A stretch of 64,000 nt of DNA from Legionellaceae bacterium (GCA_020831865.1 JAFIFT010000021.1:18063-82062); one strand, 5' to 3'; positions 1 to 8,922 are shown, counted from the first letter of the stretch. The notes: generated by a model from the letters alone, not told the origin. Numbers and translations are program-made.

Positions 1-1539
1 CACACCATGGATACGGCCCACATCAATACGAAATTGCTCTTGTTTGCTATCGGCATAGTTCAATTTATCGTTGAAATTGCGCTCCCGGCTCTGACCGTCA
101 CGGACTTTGGGGCTTCGCTCACGATCTCGACCGGTGAATTCCCGTCCCCGACCATTTCGATCCCGCTCTTTTCCGCCTCGCTCACGCTTATCGTCGCGGC
201 TGATTTCTGCCGGCGGCAGTGTGACCGATTCCTGCCATGACTTATCCTGGTGCAACATCAACGCCAGCGCAGAAGCAAGCTCCATGGGATCGAGTTCCTG
301 TTCGCTCATCAATCTCGCCAATACTTTGGTATATGAGCGACGTTTGTCATCAGCTAACCGCTCCTGAATCTTCTGAAACAACAAACGCTCCCGAACCTGG
401 GAAATTTGATGGTCATTAGGAATTTGTATTTTTTCAATAGACTGTCTGGTATGACGCTCAATCATACTCAACAGGCGGGTTTCCCGTTGGGTAACAAATA
501 ACACCGTCACCCCGCTACGTCCCGCACGCCCTGTTCGCCCGATACGATGGACATAGGTTTCACAGTCCTGCGGTACATCATAGTTAATGACATGCGTCAC
601 TCGCTCCACATCCAGGCCACGAGCCGCGACATCGGTCGCTACCAGAATATCAATAGCGCCCTGTTTAAATTGAGCAATGATGCGCTCGCGCAAGCTTTGC
701 GTGATATCACCGTGAATGGCCATCGCGCGATGTCCCTGTTGCTGCAACAGGTTCGCCACTTCTTCGGTGCTGCTTTTCGTGCGCACAAAGATAATGACGC
801 CCTGATAATCTTCCACCGCCAGAATACGTGCCAAGGCATTGGGCTTTTGATGTTGGCTGGCAAATAAAAACCGCTGCTCAACGGCCTTGACGGTCGCCGT
901 TTCACTACGGATTTCAACCGACTGCGCGTCCGTTAAATAACGCTGGGCAATCTGTCTGATACGCGACGGCATGGTGGCTGAAAACAAAGCCATCTGTTTG
1001 TTATCCGGCAACTGGGCCAAAATGGTTTCTACATCTTCAATAAAGCCCATGCGGAGCATTTCATCAGCTTCATCAAGGACAAAAGTACGTAATTTATCCA
1101 AGAGCAAGGTCTTGCGCTCGATATGATCGAGGATACGACCGGGCGTACCCACGATAATTTGTGCACCGTCCTGTAATTCTTTTAACTGGCGGCGGTAATC
1201 CTGCCCCCCACAAAGCACACTTACCCGGATTGCCGGTATATCTTTCGCCAGCAGACTAAACTGAGCCGCGACCTGAATCGCCAACTCACGCGTTGGCGCC
1301 AAAACCAATACTTGTGGGTATCGTGCCTGGATATCAATATTTTGCAAGGCAGGCAAGGCAAAAGCGGCGGTTTTTCCCGTTCCGGTCTGCGCTTTCGCGA
1401 TCACATCCTGTCCCGCCAGCATCAGCGGTATAGTTTGTGCCTGTACCGGTGAGGGGGTAACAAACTGCATGGATTCCAGGGCAGACAAAAGAGCAGGCGC
1501 AAGTTTAAGGTCAGCAAAGCTGACAGGGGCTTCATTCAT
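1..1539 (-). CDS. deaD: DEAD-box RNA helicase DeaD/CsdA, 3' end cut by window
   Basis: ATP-dependent RNA helicase for cold-shock RNA unwinding and ribosome assembly. The 513 residues present, read from an ATG at 1539 (MNEAPVSFADL), contain all core motifs: Walker A AQTGTGKT, PTREL, the DEAD box in LDEADEML, SAT, and HRIGRTGRAGRSG near residue 330. A basic Arg/Gly-rich linker follows, and the last residues in view (RIDVGRIHGV) are the start of the DbpA-type RNA-binding domain. That extra domain separates DeaD/CsdA from RhlE or SrmB. The stop codon lies outside the window. The next gene upstream on this strand ends about 260 bases away, so it probably has its own promoter. Confidence 0.95.
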   Translation of the reverse strand, partial: MNEAPVSFADLKLAPALLSALESMQFVTPSPVQAQTIPLMLAGQDVIAKAQTGTGKTAAFALPALQNIDIQARYPQVLVLAPTRELAIQVAAQFSLLAKDIPAIRVSVLCGGQDYRRQLKELQDGAQIIVGTPGRILDHIERKTLLLDKLRTFVLDEADEMLRMGFIEDVETILAQLPDNKQMALFSATMPSRIRQIAQRYLTDAQSVEIRSETATVKAVEQRFLFASQHQKPNALARILAVEDYQGVIIFVRTKSSTEEVANLLQQQGHRAMAIHGDITQSLRERIIAQFKQGAIDILVATDVAARGLDVERVTHVINYDVPQDCETYVHRIGRTGRAGRSGVTVLFVTQRETRLLSMIERHTRQSIEKIQIPNDHQISQVRERLLFQKIQERLADDKRRSYTKVLARLMSEQELDPMELASALALMLHQDKSWQESVTLPPAEISRDDKRERGGKERDRNGRGREFTGRDRERSPKVRDGQSRERNFNDKLNYADSKQEQFRIDVGRIHGV

Positions 1540-1800
1540 AGTATTTCCTATTGATTCAACAACACAAAAAGGTCAGCGAGCAACGGTGGGCTTCATGCTT
1601 CCAACGCACCTCATCTCTCGCTTAACCACAATGTCATTGACAGGAAACGCCTCCCTGATGTCTCAGGCGCAAATGAATGGTCATGTAGAGATAAAACTGA
1701 CTCCCAAAAACAAGCACCATGATACCAAATTTATTTAAAAAATGCACGAACTTTTCGGGAGCGGATCCAACCAAACTTAAAATATTCCCTTGTTTTATCT

Positions 1801-2085
1801 TTAATAAAATAGAAAATAAAGCAGTACATGTATCATGGCAGTTAAAGTAGCCGCAATCATACAAGCACCTGGATAGAGCCATGACACGCTGGTTGGATAA
1901 TAGTTTAAACGTTTATAAGTTGCCAGGTCATCGATTGATAGCAATACGCTTGCGAGACTAATTATGAATAGACTCCAAAGAAAAACTCCCGGAATTAAAG
2001 TGACCGTACTGCAAATGGCTCCGACACACCAATAATGTATAAATCGTTTGAAACCTAAGAAAAAATAGTGATGATAAGATGTCAT
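1801..2085 (-). CDS. Small multi-pass membrane protein, paralogue of the gene just upstream
   Basis: A 94-residue hydrophobic protein of unknown function with about three membrane segments. I use the ATG at 2085 (MTSYHHYFFLGFKRF) and not an earlier in-frame codon, because this ATG overlaps the TGA of the upstream gene in an ATGA arrangement typical of coupled translation. The sequence follows its neighbour in pattern: an aromatic N-terminus (YHHYFFLGFKRF against YYIWYGVQRFF), a hydrophobic stretch, an Ile/Asp-rich turn, then Tyr-Pro and two more membrane helices. I take the two as a tandem duplication. No family is recognised. Confidence 0.55.
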   Translation of the reverse strand: MTSYHHYFFLGFKRFIHYWCVGAICSTVTLIPGVFLWSLFIISLASVLLSIDDLATYKRLNYYPTSVSWLYPGACMIAATLTAMIHVLLYFLFY

Positions 2086-2378
2086 AAGACCCCTTGAGCC
2101 GCCATGATTAATAGGCTGATAATGAATAAAGCGATTGCAATGGTAAATCCCCAACTCAACAGATAAAGATACATTGGACTAAAGGAAGGTAAAAATATTT
2201 CAGATTTTTTTGCAAGAATGACATCATATATTGCTAAAACAAAACTCATAATAATGATGGTTGGTAAAATAAAAGCAATAAAAAAGGGAAGGAAAGTCAC
2301 ACAGCCGACTAACGCTGTTACGAAAAAGTATCGAAAAAAACGTTGAACACCATACCATATATAATAAATTTTAGTCAT
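2082..2378 (-). CDS. Small multi-pass membrane protein, first of a tandem pair
   Basis: A 98-residue protein made almost wholly of hydrophobic helices (about residues 16-50 and 70-95), starting MTKIYYIWYGVQRFFRYFF. It is followed without a gap by a diverged paralogue whose ATG overlaps this stop codon by four bases. The pair probably forms one transcript and perhaps a heteromeric membrane complex. No motif gives a function. Preservation of both frames and the ATGA junction are the main reasons to treat these as real genes. Confidence 0.55.
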   Translation of the reverse strand: MTKIYYIWYGVQRFFRYFFVTALVGCVTFLPFFIAFILPTIIIMSFVLAIYDVILAKKSEIFLPSFSPMYLYLLSWGFTIAIALFIISLLIMAAQGVL

Positions 2379-2776
2379 GGGTTACTCGTGGAATATATAC
2401 CGAAACTGTCATTTCCCGACCCCTTGAGACAAAAATATTTTCAGGTTGTTGCATCAGAAGCCATCCCCCGGATTCACCCTTGAACATGGCCTTCACATTC
2501 GATTATGAATTAATTTATTTCAGCCTTCCAGTTATGGATAGACATGCTCGATTTTTTTTAAAAAATTTTCGATTGCCAGAAATCATACCTGAAATACGGA
2601 GTTATCTGAAGGAAAAACGCGCTTATTTTCCTGATACCTCCTGAAAACCGATCATCATGGCGCCACAAGACAGAGCAACCTGGGATAGGCGCGCCCCTGG
2701 AAGGTGAGAATACTGCTGCTGTCAAATCGCAGCAAATTGCTTTATCATGACCACATGTCAACGGGCCAGTCCTGCG
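2379..2776. other. Intergenic, no gene seen
   Basis: About 400 bases between the divergent small membrane genes and the DsbD-like gene. Short frames exist but resemble no protein. It should hold the promoters of both flanking units; I see no convincing -35/-10 pair. Confidence 0.5.
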
Positions 2777-4777
2777 ATGAAACGTTTTATTTTTGTTCTC
2801 TTTTTAAGTGCGGTTTTTCTGCCGGTACAAGCGAAATGGCTGACACTGGACTACAGTTCTGTGCGCGTACAAAGCGATTATCAAAGCATCAACGGGAAGG
2901 ATCCGTTTTGGTTGCTGATTGAATTTAAAATGAGACCCGGCTGGCATAGCTACTGGCGCAATCCCGGAGCATCCGGCCTTGCCCCTGCGTTCACCTTCAA
3001 TCTCCCTGAAGGATTTAGAGCCTCTGCGATCCACTGGCTGCCTCCCAGTCGTTTTCCTAGCGGCTCATTTATTAATTATGGTTATGCGGATAAGGCCTGG
3101 CATCTGATTCAGATCCATCCTCAATATCCGGTTGAATCCCCCATTATACCCATCGAAATCGATGCCTCCTGGCTGGTTTGCGAACAAGAATGCATTCCGC
3201 AGCATACCGTCCTGACCTTCAGCCTGCAACAGGGCAACCACAATGTGCCCAGCCCGAATTTTGACCGTATCCACAAACTGGTAGGCCAAACTCAATTACC
3301 TTCCATGGACAGTACTATGTATCCAAGCGATGGTCATTTGCATCTCGTGTTTCCCAATGCACGACATAGCAGCGCTTATTTTTATCCCGAACAAAAAAAC
3401 CTGATCAAAGCCGAAGCCACACAAGCCTTAACCGTGCAAGGGCAACAGTCTTTGCTCACGATGCCTGCCGGTAGTGCCAAGGCACAGTACCCGGTCAAGG
3501 GCGTTTTAGAATTAGAGCAGGAAGGTAAACGACAATATTATCGCATTGCAGCCCCCTTGGAGGTGCCCACCGACCAGAGTTTTCTTCCCCTGATGCTGCT
3601 CTTTGCCCTCCTGGGCGGCCTGATACTGAATCTGATGCCCTGTGTGTTTCCGATATTATCGTTGAAAATACTGGCCTTACGCTCAACCAGCAATAAACGA
3701 TTGCAGGGGCTGTTTTATACCTTGGGTGTGGTGGTGACCTTCTGTGCCATTGCTCTGCTCATGCTGCTGCTCCAATCCTTTGGTAAAAATATCGGCTGGG
3801 GCTTTCAACTGCAGTCACCCGCCTTTAATATCAGCCTGATTTTTCTGTTCAGTTTAATCAGCCTCAATCTGTTTGGATTTTTTGATATCCCCTTTTCCCT
3901 CAATACCAACCTGCGCTGGCAGAACAATCACCAATATCTGTATTCGTTTGCTACGGGCATCTTAGCCTGCGTCGTTGCAACGCCTTGCTCCGCTCCTTTT
4001 ATGGCAACTGCCGTTGGGGTTGCGCTGAGTCAAAACACACTGACCGCCCTGCTCATCTTTGTGTTCTTGGGCATTGGTTTAGCATTGCCCTATGTCTTTA
4101 TTTGTTTTATTCCTGCCTTGGCTGCCCTGCTGCCCAAACCCGGTGCATGGATGGAAACCCTGAAGCAGCTTTTGGCGTTCCCCATGTTGTTATCGGTTAT
4201 CTGGTTATTATGGGTCTTGGGGCAACAGGTCGCCTTTAACGCGATTATTTTACTGTTGATATCACTTTGCGCTCTGCTCTTTGCGTTCTGGGTGAGAAAG
4301 CGTCTGCGGCAAAGGCGCAGCAAACTGCTGATAGGCCTGCTCTCCCTTAGCCTTATCGTCTATCCGATTTATATTATGTATGAGCAAAAACTGTTACAAC
4401 CCGGTTCGGACATTGCTGTTAAACCTTTTTCCATGGAGCGTCTGCAGGAATTACGACAAGCCAAACAAGCGGTTTTTGTCTACGCGACTGCCGCCTGGTG
4501 CATCACCTGTCAGGTGAATGAAAGTGTGGCGCTGGATACGCAGCGCGTACAAGATTTTTTCAAAAAAAAGCAAATTCAAGTATTGAAGGCGGACTGGACC
4601 AATCAAAATGCCAATATTCTGCAGTATCTGCAATCTTTTGGCCGGGCCGGGGTGCCCTTATATGTCTATTACCCACCGGAGCGCGCCCCCATTATCCTCC
4701 CTCAATTGCTCAGTCCGGGCATTATTATGGAACAGATTCGCGCAACGGAGCCTCAAAACGGGGCGAGTAGCCCATAA
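2777..4777 (+). CDS. DsbD/ScsB-like thiol:disulfide interchange protein
   Basis: Inner-membrane reductase that carries electrons from cytoplasmic thioredoxin to periplasmic substrates. The start at 2777 gives a clean signal peptide (MKRFIFVLFLSAVFLPVQA); an in-frame ATG ten codons earlier would bury it. Order: signal; periplasmic N-terminal domain of the ScsB/DsbD type with C135/C139 in CEQECIPQ; an eight-helix CcdA-like membrane core with C289 (LMPCVFP) and C404 (ATPCSAP); C-terminal thioredoxin-like domain with WCITC (C575/C578). All three Cys pairs of the relay are present. The N-terminal domain, larger than in E. coli DsbD, favours the ScsB branch. It stands alone on the plus strand, 97 bases before the PQ-loop gene. 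Confidence 0.9.
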   Translation: MKRFIFVLFLSAVFLPVQAKWLTLDYSSVRVQSDYQSINGKDPFWLLIEFKMRPGWHSYWRNPGASGLAPAFTFNLPEGFRASAIHWLPPSRFPSGSFINYGYADKAWHLIQIHPQYPVESPIIPIEIDASWLVCEQECIPQHTVLTFSLQQGNHNVPSPNFDRIHKLVGQTQLPSMDSTMYPSDGHLHLVFPNARHSSAYFYPEQKNLIKAEATQALTVQGQQSLLTMPAGSAKAQYPVKGVLELEQEGKRQYYRIAAPLEVPTDQSFLPLMLLFALLGGLILNLMPCVFPILSLKILALRSTSNKRLQGLFYTLGVVVTFCAIALLMLLLQSFGKNIGWGFQLQSPAFNISLIFLFSLISLNLFGFFDIPFSLNTNLRWQNNHQYLYSFATGILACVVATPCSAPFMATAVGVALSQNTLTALLIFVFLGIGLALPYVFICFIPALAALLPKPGAWMETLKQLLAFPMLLSVIWLLWVLGQQVAFNAIILLLISLCALLFAFWVRKRLRQRRSKLLIGLLSLSLIVYPIYIMYEQKLLQPGSDIAVKPFSMERLQELRQAKQAVFVYATAAWCITCQVNESVALDTQRVQDFFKKKQIQVLKADWTNQNANILQYLQSFGRAGVPLYVYYPPERAPIILPQLLSPGIIMEQIRATEPQNGASSP

Positions 4778-4874
4778 GGCAGAACGGAGCTGGCGGGAAG
4801 CAACCAATCGCTATGGCAGTTTGTCTTGATGATTGTTATAGTGGCATGCACAGACACTGATTAGACTACCGGAC

Positions 4875-5579
4875 ATGGCTACTCTCATTGGACAAACGGC
4901 CCTGAATATCGCCATTGTACTCTATCTCATTCATTATCTACCGCAACTTGTGCATAACATGCATGCTGAAAAACTCCGCGCAGTCAATGTGCATTTCCAT
5001 GGCCTTTTAAGCATTAGCTATCTGGCAGATCTAAGTTATGGTTTTGGCCTGCAACTGCCCTGGCAATACCGTTTAGTGAGTCTGACGGGAACTATTTGTC
5101 TCTTGATACAACACCGACAACTGCAAAACATTCATGCGCAAGCGCCGGTTTTCCGTCGTTATGGACTTTTACTAGTGGCCGGCTTGTTTCTGTTTTGCGT
5201 CAGTTGGGTACGGCCTTTGTCCCATCCATATTATGTATTGATGGGTTACCTGGCCCAGGCAGGCGCGCTCCTGTATTTGTTACCGGCACTCCACCAAAAC
5301 TGGCGCACCAAAGACGTGCGGGGGCTCAGCCCCAACTATCTGGCTCTGAACGGCCTGTGCTACACCTGTTCCCTGATAGCTGCTTTTGCTCTGGACTGGC
5401 CCACCCCCTCAAAACTGGGATCCAGCTTTGGTTTGTGTTGCCTTACCATCCTGTTGGTACAATACTGGCAGTATGCGCATCGCGATGCGCCCGTCAGTAC
5501 GGAGTGGCCAGGGACGGTTGACCATTCTCCCCACCTACGTGCTGCAGCTTGTCCACAGTATCCAGACGATCTTGCTTAA
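4875..5579 (+). CDS. PQ-loop repeat membrane protein
   Basis: Integral membrane protein of the PQ-loop (cystinosin/SWEET-like) class, 234 residues with about seven helices. The first PQ motif is in HYLPQLVHNM (about residues 24-33) and the second, degenerate, is in LLPALHQNWRTKDVRGLS in the second half. Each follows a helix and precedes a basic segment, as in the family. Members move small solutes or act as sensors; the substrate cannot be told here. Legionella genomes carry several such proteins. A strong terminator follows at 5662. Confidence 0.85.
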   Translation: MATLIGQTALNIAIVLYLIHYLPQLVHNMHAEKLRAVNVHFHGLLSISYLADLSYGFGLQLPWQYRLVSLTGTICLLIQHRQLQNIHAQAPVFRRYGLLLVAGLFLFCVSWVRPLSHPYYVLMGYLAQAGALLYLLPALHQNWRTKDVRGLSPNYLALNGLCYTCSLIAAFALDWPTPSKLGSSFGLCCLTILLVQYWQYAHRDAPVSTEWPGTVDHSPHLRAAACPQYPDDLA

Positions 5580-5661
5580 CCGCAAATATTGTTCGATGTG
5601 ATGGGAGGGAAATGCCCATGTTTGCGCTTGTTACTGAGTCTTAATTGTCTTCGCTTTGAAT

Positions 5662-5686
5662 ATACCCCCATCGCTGGGGGTATTTT
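5662..5686 (+). terminator. Rho-independent terminator after the PQ-loop gene
   Basis: Perfect 9-base arms, ATACCCCCA (5662-5670) and TGGGGGTAT (5675-5683), a 4-base TCGC loop and a short T tract. It ends plus-strand transcription and insulates the convergent gene ending at 5715. Confidence 0.85.
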
Positions 5687-5714
5687 AACCTAAGTCTAAC
5701 CTTATCTGTTAAGC

Positions 5715-6671
5715 TTAGTAGTGAGATTGATTTATATCCGAGGCAATAACATTGCTATCCTCACATAGATTTTTAGAAAGCGGTTTAAAAAAGTTAATAC
5801 TGGTTCCTCCTGTATTGTATAGGCGTTTGGCTGCTAAAAATAAAGTGGGAATAACCCCAATGCCCACGGCAATTAAGGCTACAGAAAATACTTTTAATAG
5901 GTGTTCTATTTGGGATTGGCGAGTTTTTTCTAAAATCTCTACAGTGCTTGGGTTCTCTAGTTGTGAAGCAAACAGTTTTACTGCTTCTTCATCATTTAAA
6001 GTGGCATCATTGAGGACGTTCTGCAATTCCTGTACGGCAATCCCTTTAATGTATCCTTCGAACGTAGGAAGTAATCTATTAAAATAATGCGCTACAGAAC
6101 GTATTCCCTTTGAATGATATTGAGGCAATGTATTCACAAAGCCAATTAGCGCTTTCAAATTTATTAAGGCTTTATAGGCTTGAACTGAAGGCTTATCGCA
6201 TTCTGGATACAAGTCATTGATTTCATTTTTAGATTTGTATTCTTCGAATTTTTGATTAAAATCGGACTCCTTATTGATATTAATCATAGTTTGCTGCATT
6301 AATTGATATAAGGCGTTCAGTCTATCAATGAACAGTGAAGGAGCAACATAGTTTCTTTCATTGAAATAATGGGGGTTAACCGTTCGACCTTCAAACGGGA
6401 AAAATGCATGTTTGGAAATACAATCCGTATAAGCGTCTTGATCAGCATTTGAAACGGGCATACGTAAACCACGAATACAATTAAATAATCCAACATATTC
6501 ATAGGCTACCCACCCACAAAAGCCTGATCGGGGATAAACTGTATTGAACGAAAAATCTCCATGAATTAGCGCATAACTTATTTCGGGTAGTGCATTCAAT
6601 TGAGATTCATTATGTGCAACATAACGCTCACATATTTGTTCAAGCATGTCACGTGCTTTTTTATATTTCAT
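5715..6671 (-). CDS. Hypothetical protein with a C-terminal membrane segment
   Basis: A 318-residue protein I do not recognise. The start at 6671 is supported by GAGGA eight bases upstream. Residues 1-265 look soluble and mostly helical; one strong membrane helix lies near residues 268-290 (VFSVALIAVGIGVIPTLF), followed by a polar tail of about 28 residues. The single C-terminal anchor, AT-rich coding sequence and lack of bacterial homology cues resemble Legionella accessory or effector genes; this is inference. It is separate from its convergent neighbour. Confidence 0.75.
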   Translation of the reverse strand: MKYKKARDMLEQICERYVAHNESQLNALPEISYALIHGDFSFNTVYPRSGFCGWVAYEYVGLFNCIRGLRMPVSNADQDAYTDCISKHAFFPFEGRTVNPHYFNERNYVAPSLFIDRLNALYQLMQQTMININKESDFNQKFEEYKSKNEINDLYPECDKPSVQAYKALINLKALIGFVNTLPQYHSKGIRSVAHYFNRLLPTFEGYIKGIAVQELQNVLNDATLNDEEAVKLFASQLENPSTVEILEKTRQSQIEHLLKVFSVALIAVGIGVIPTLFLAAKRLYNTGGTSINFFKPLSKNLCEDSNVIASDINQSHY

Positions 6672-6774
6672 TTGTGATGTCCTCAGTGGATTAAGTTTTG
6701 GGGGTATACCTTTAGGAGTGTATGCGTATTGTACCAGATCATCGAATGGAGTTTCATCTAAACCCGGAACTTTC

Positions 6775-6808
6775 GAGAGTGTTCAACGAACGGTGTCACC
6801 CCGCTCAT
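6775..6808. repeat. Copy 1 of a short direct repeat (GAGAGTGTTCA...GTGTCACC)
   Basis: The first 26 bases match 8117-8142 with 3 differences, in the same orientation. The two copies bracket the phytochelatin-synthase remnant and SDR gene. It may be the end of a lost insertion element. Confidence 0.55.
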
Positions 6809-6869
6809 CATTTAAGCCCGAGATTTAATCTTCCCTTGAAGTAGATTTGCAATTGGGAAATGATGAGCG
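6802..6869. repeat. 12-base perfect inverted repeat in the intergenic region
   Basis: CGCTCATCATTT at 6802-6813 pairs exactly with AAATGATGAGCG at 6858-6869, 44 bases apart. A second, overlapping hairpin pairs CAATTGGG (6850-6857) with CCCAATTG (6870-6877). This is most of the 320-base gap between 6672 and 6992, which has no gene. It may be a mobile-element scar or a folded leader. Confidence 0.55.
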
Positions 6870-6992
6870 CCCAATTGTGCATGGGGTGATTCCATTTTTC
6901 CAGCACGTTTAATCACACCCACTATCTTGATTAAATTTGATTTTTTTATTAGCATGTCGTCAAATTGATGTAACATGCATCCTTAGTTAGTC

Positions 6993-7178
6993 GTGAATTA
7001 TAAATATAATATTTGTTTTATCTTGCTTATTCTGCTTTTCGAGCAGCCTATTTATTGTCAAAAGGCCGTTGTTATTCCTTTGGATTCGAAGGAAGGGCAA
7101 ATGTATCTTGCCACGAGTCCAATGAACAACAACTTTTTAAAACTTATTGAAAATCACACAATTCAAAAAAATCAATGA
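6993..7178 (+). pseudogene. Phytochelatin synthase family protein, truncated N-terminal remnant
   Basis: A GTG-started 61-codon frame encoding a signal peptide (NICFILLILLFEQPIYCQ) followed by a segment that matches, from memory of cyanobacterial and Legionella members, the N-terminus of the phytochelatin synthase family (PF05023): an (N/D)SxEGQ..L.TS....F..L...F..Q.NQ pattern. Here it reads LDSKEGQMYLATS, then NFLKLIENHTIQKNQ, and then a TGA. In intact enzymes the next residues hold the catalytic Cys (CG dipeptide), so the frame stops just before the active site. No continuation is seen in any frame. It is therefore a dead fragment of a secreted cysteine peptidase/transpeptidase. Confidence 0.6.
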
Positions 7179-7235
7179 ATACTCTCGATACATGGGCGCA
7201 GAAAAAAAGAGGGTACATCATTATTAGGGGTAGGG

Positions 7236-7955
7236 ATGATGGCAAATAAAACAGTTATTATTACAGGCGCTAGTAAAGGCATAGGTGAAGAGTTGGCTTA
7301 CTACTTTTCTCTAAAAAAATACAATGTATTGTTACTCTCTAGAAATGAAACATTATTACATGCTTTAAAGCATAAACTTGAAAAAAAAATCCCTCAATCC
7401 TGTATTAACTATAAGGCGCTTGATATTACGGATAGAGAGCAAGTCCAGGTGTTTTTACAATCTTATTGTGAAGCTCAAAAATCTATAGATGTTTTGGTTA
7501 ATAATGCGGGTTATGTAAAAAGAGGAACATCCGAAATTGACCCGTCTGATTTAGATGAAATGATTGAAGTCAATTTAAAAGGGTTAATTAATGTAACGAA
7601 TATAGTAGTTCCATTCATGAAAAAACAAGGGCATGGTCGTATTATTAACATGTCATCTAGAAATGCTAAAACCCCCCGCAGTTTTTTAGGTATTTATGCT
7701 GCAACTAAAGCAGGAGTATTAGCCTATAATGAGGCGCTATACAAAGAATTAAGTGAATATGGTATTCAAGTGACAGCACTAGTGCCAGGTTTCGTGAATA
7801 CCCAAATGACTTCAGACGTCCCTCTACATAGAAATTTGTTAATTCAGCCTGAAGATATCTCACAGTTTATGGATTTTATTTTAAGCTTACCTCAACGGGT
7901 TGCTTTAAAAGAAATCTGTTTTGAAGCAAGACCTCAGGTTGGAAAATATGCGTAA
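7236..7955 (+). CDS. Short-chain dehydrogenase/reductase (SDR)
   Basis: NAD(P)-dependent oxidoreductase of 239 residues, the classical SDR length. Visible motifs: cofactor loop TGASKGIG (about 10-17), NNAG (about 89-92) and the catalytic Ser plus YAATK pair (about 140-160). The substrate is unknown. Two adjacent ATGs (7236 and 7239) are both possible; AGGGG and TAGGG lie just before them. The gene is AT-rich like its neighbours and lies between two copies of a short direct repeat, suggesting acquisition. Its stop overlaps a short downstream frame. Confidence 0.9.
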   Translation: MMANKTVIITGASKGIGEELAYYFSLKKYNVLLLSRNETLLHALKHKLEKKIPQSCINYKALDITDREQVQVFLQSYCEAQKSIDVLVNNAGYVKRGTSEIDPSDLDEMIEVNLKGLINVTNIVVPFMKKQGHGRIINMSSRNAKTPRSFLGIYAATKAGVLAYNEALYKELSEYGIQVTALVPGFVNTQMTSDVPLHRNLLIQPEDISQFMDFILSLPQRVALKEICFEARPQVGKYA

Positions 7956-8088
7956 GTTTTATTGGGTATTGGTAATATTTGGATGCTTGTTTAATAAAAA
8001 TACTTGCTGCCAAAAACTGCGTATAGGGATAATAGATAGCTGTTCTTATCAAAAATATGTTTCAATAAATTATGAAAACATTACATAG
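7948..8088 (+). CDS. Short overlapping ORF, possibly the start of a lost secreted protein
   Basis: A 46-residue frame whose ATG lies inside the last codons of the SDR gene (8-base overlap), suggesting coupled translation. It begins MRKFYWVLVIFGCLF, a signal-peptide or lipoprotein-like N-terminus, then LRIGIIDSCSYQKY, which resembles the first strand of periplasmic solute-binding proteins. It then stops. It may be a truncated binding-protein gene or a small peptide; the evidence is thin. Confidence 0.3.
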   Translation: MRKFYWVLVIFGCLFNKNTCCQKLRIGIIDSCSYQKYVSINYENIT

Positions 8089-8116
8089 ATGGCTTTAATT
8101 TGGCCAAAGTAAAAGC

Positions 8117-8150
8117 GAGAGTGTTCATCCAACTGTGTCACCTCGATTGA
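8117..8150. repeat. Copy 2 of the GAGAGTGTTCA direct repeat
   Basis: Same orientation as the copy at 6775. Part of its right half (CACCTC.ATT.ATGGG) recurs loosely near 9010-9027, so a third, more degraded copy may exist. Confidence 0.5.
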
Positions 8151-8234
8151 TGGGAATTTACAGCACTTTTTGAACTTGACCTCAATTTACTACTGAATTA
8201 TAGTCTCGTATTTTTAATAATATTTCTTATAAGA

Positions 8235-8885
8235 ATGAACATATATTCAGACAATAACATTTTATTTTTTTCGTCTTACAATTCGAAGCGCTTGTTGCAC
8301 GACTCGGTAATAAGAACTTCTGATGGGTATCGTTCTTTCTGTCAAGGCTTTTTTTTAAAGGGAGTGGCCAATATTCTATTAGCTAGAATAGAAACTGCGG
8401 GGGCTTTTTTACTTGCTGCTTTGTATGCTATCCCCTTAATTGCTATTTCAATTGTTATAACTCCTGTTTTTCTGGCTGCTGCTATTCCCTTGAATCTCGC
8501 CTCTCGCATCCCGGGGATTTCATCGTTTGAATCAGTGCAACATTTTACCTCAGAAAGCGAAGATGCGATTTTCCGAATTATTAAAGAAACGCTTATTGTC
8601 CTTCCCGTCATTTTTCTGTTTTTATCTGGGGCAGCCATTAATGTTATCCCGGGGGTTCTAGGTGAAGAAAATATTTTTTTCAGCTCAGTTGACTGGTTAG
8701 TAGAATCCTTAGGTCGCCTAAAAACAATATGTGCGGTAGTTGATGATCGACATTTCGAAGGAATGAGAGAGAGAGCAACCATTCTTACAGCATTAGAAGA
8801 ATACCTTCGGGCATTTTCTACTAAAAATTATTTGGAAGAAATACCATGTGACTCTGTTTGGTATCACTCTACAGTTAGCTATTGA
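8235..8885 (+). CDS. Hypothetical membrane protein
   Basis: A 216-residue protein of unknown family. It has a polar N-terminus (about 1-45), a long hydrophobic hairpin (about 50-88, with LLAALYAIPLIAISIVITP), a short polar stretch, another hydrophobic pair (about 118-142) and a soluble tail of about 70 residues. Two membrane hairpins between soluble ends occur in Legionella effectors that insert into vacuolar membranes, but no motif confirms this. No good ribosome-binding site precedes the ATG. Confidence 0.6.
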   Translation: MNIYSDNNILFFSSYNSKRLLHDSVIRTSDGYRSFCQGFFLKGVANILLARIETAGAFLLAALYAIPLIAISIVITPVFLAAAIPLNLASRIPGISSFESVQHFTSESEDAIFRIIKETLIVLPVIFLFLSGAAINVIPGVLGEENIFFSSVDWLVESLGRLKTICAVVDDRHFEGMRERATILTALEEYLRAFSTKNYLEEIPCDSVWYHSTVSY

Positions 8886-8892
8886 TCTTTTG

Positions 8893-8922
8893 ACTATATC
8901 AGTGGGTTTTTCGTAAGTCCTG
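8893..8922. repeat. 30-base repeat, copy 1
   Basis: The block starting ACTATATCAG and ending GTCCTG matches 37542-37571 at 27 of 30 positions, same orientation. Copy 1 is just after an AT-rich accessory gene; copy 2 is just before the giant gene. Neither lies in a coding region. Confidence 0.6.

Noticed and set aside
547..867. Plus-strand frames inside 1-1539
   Set aside because: They are antisense to the clearly conserved deaD coding frame and look like no protein.
1634..1882. 82-codon minus-strand frame below the small membrane genes
   Set aside because: It overlaps the supported paralogue frame out of phase and has no ribosome-binding site or recognisable sequence.
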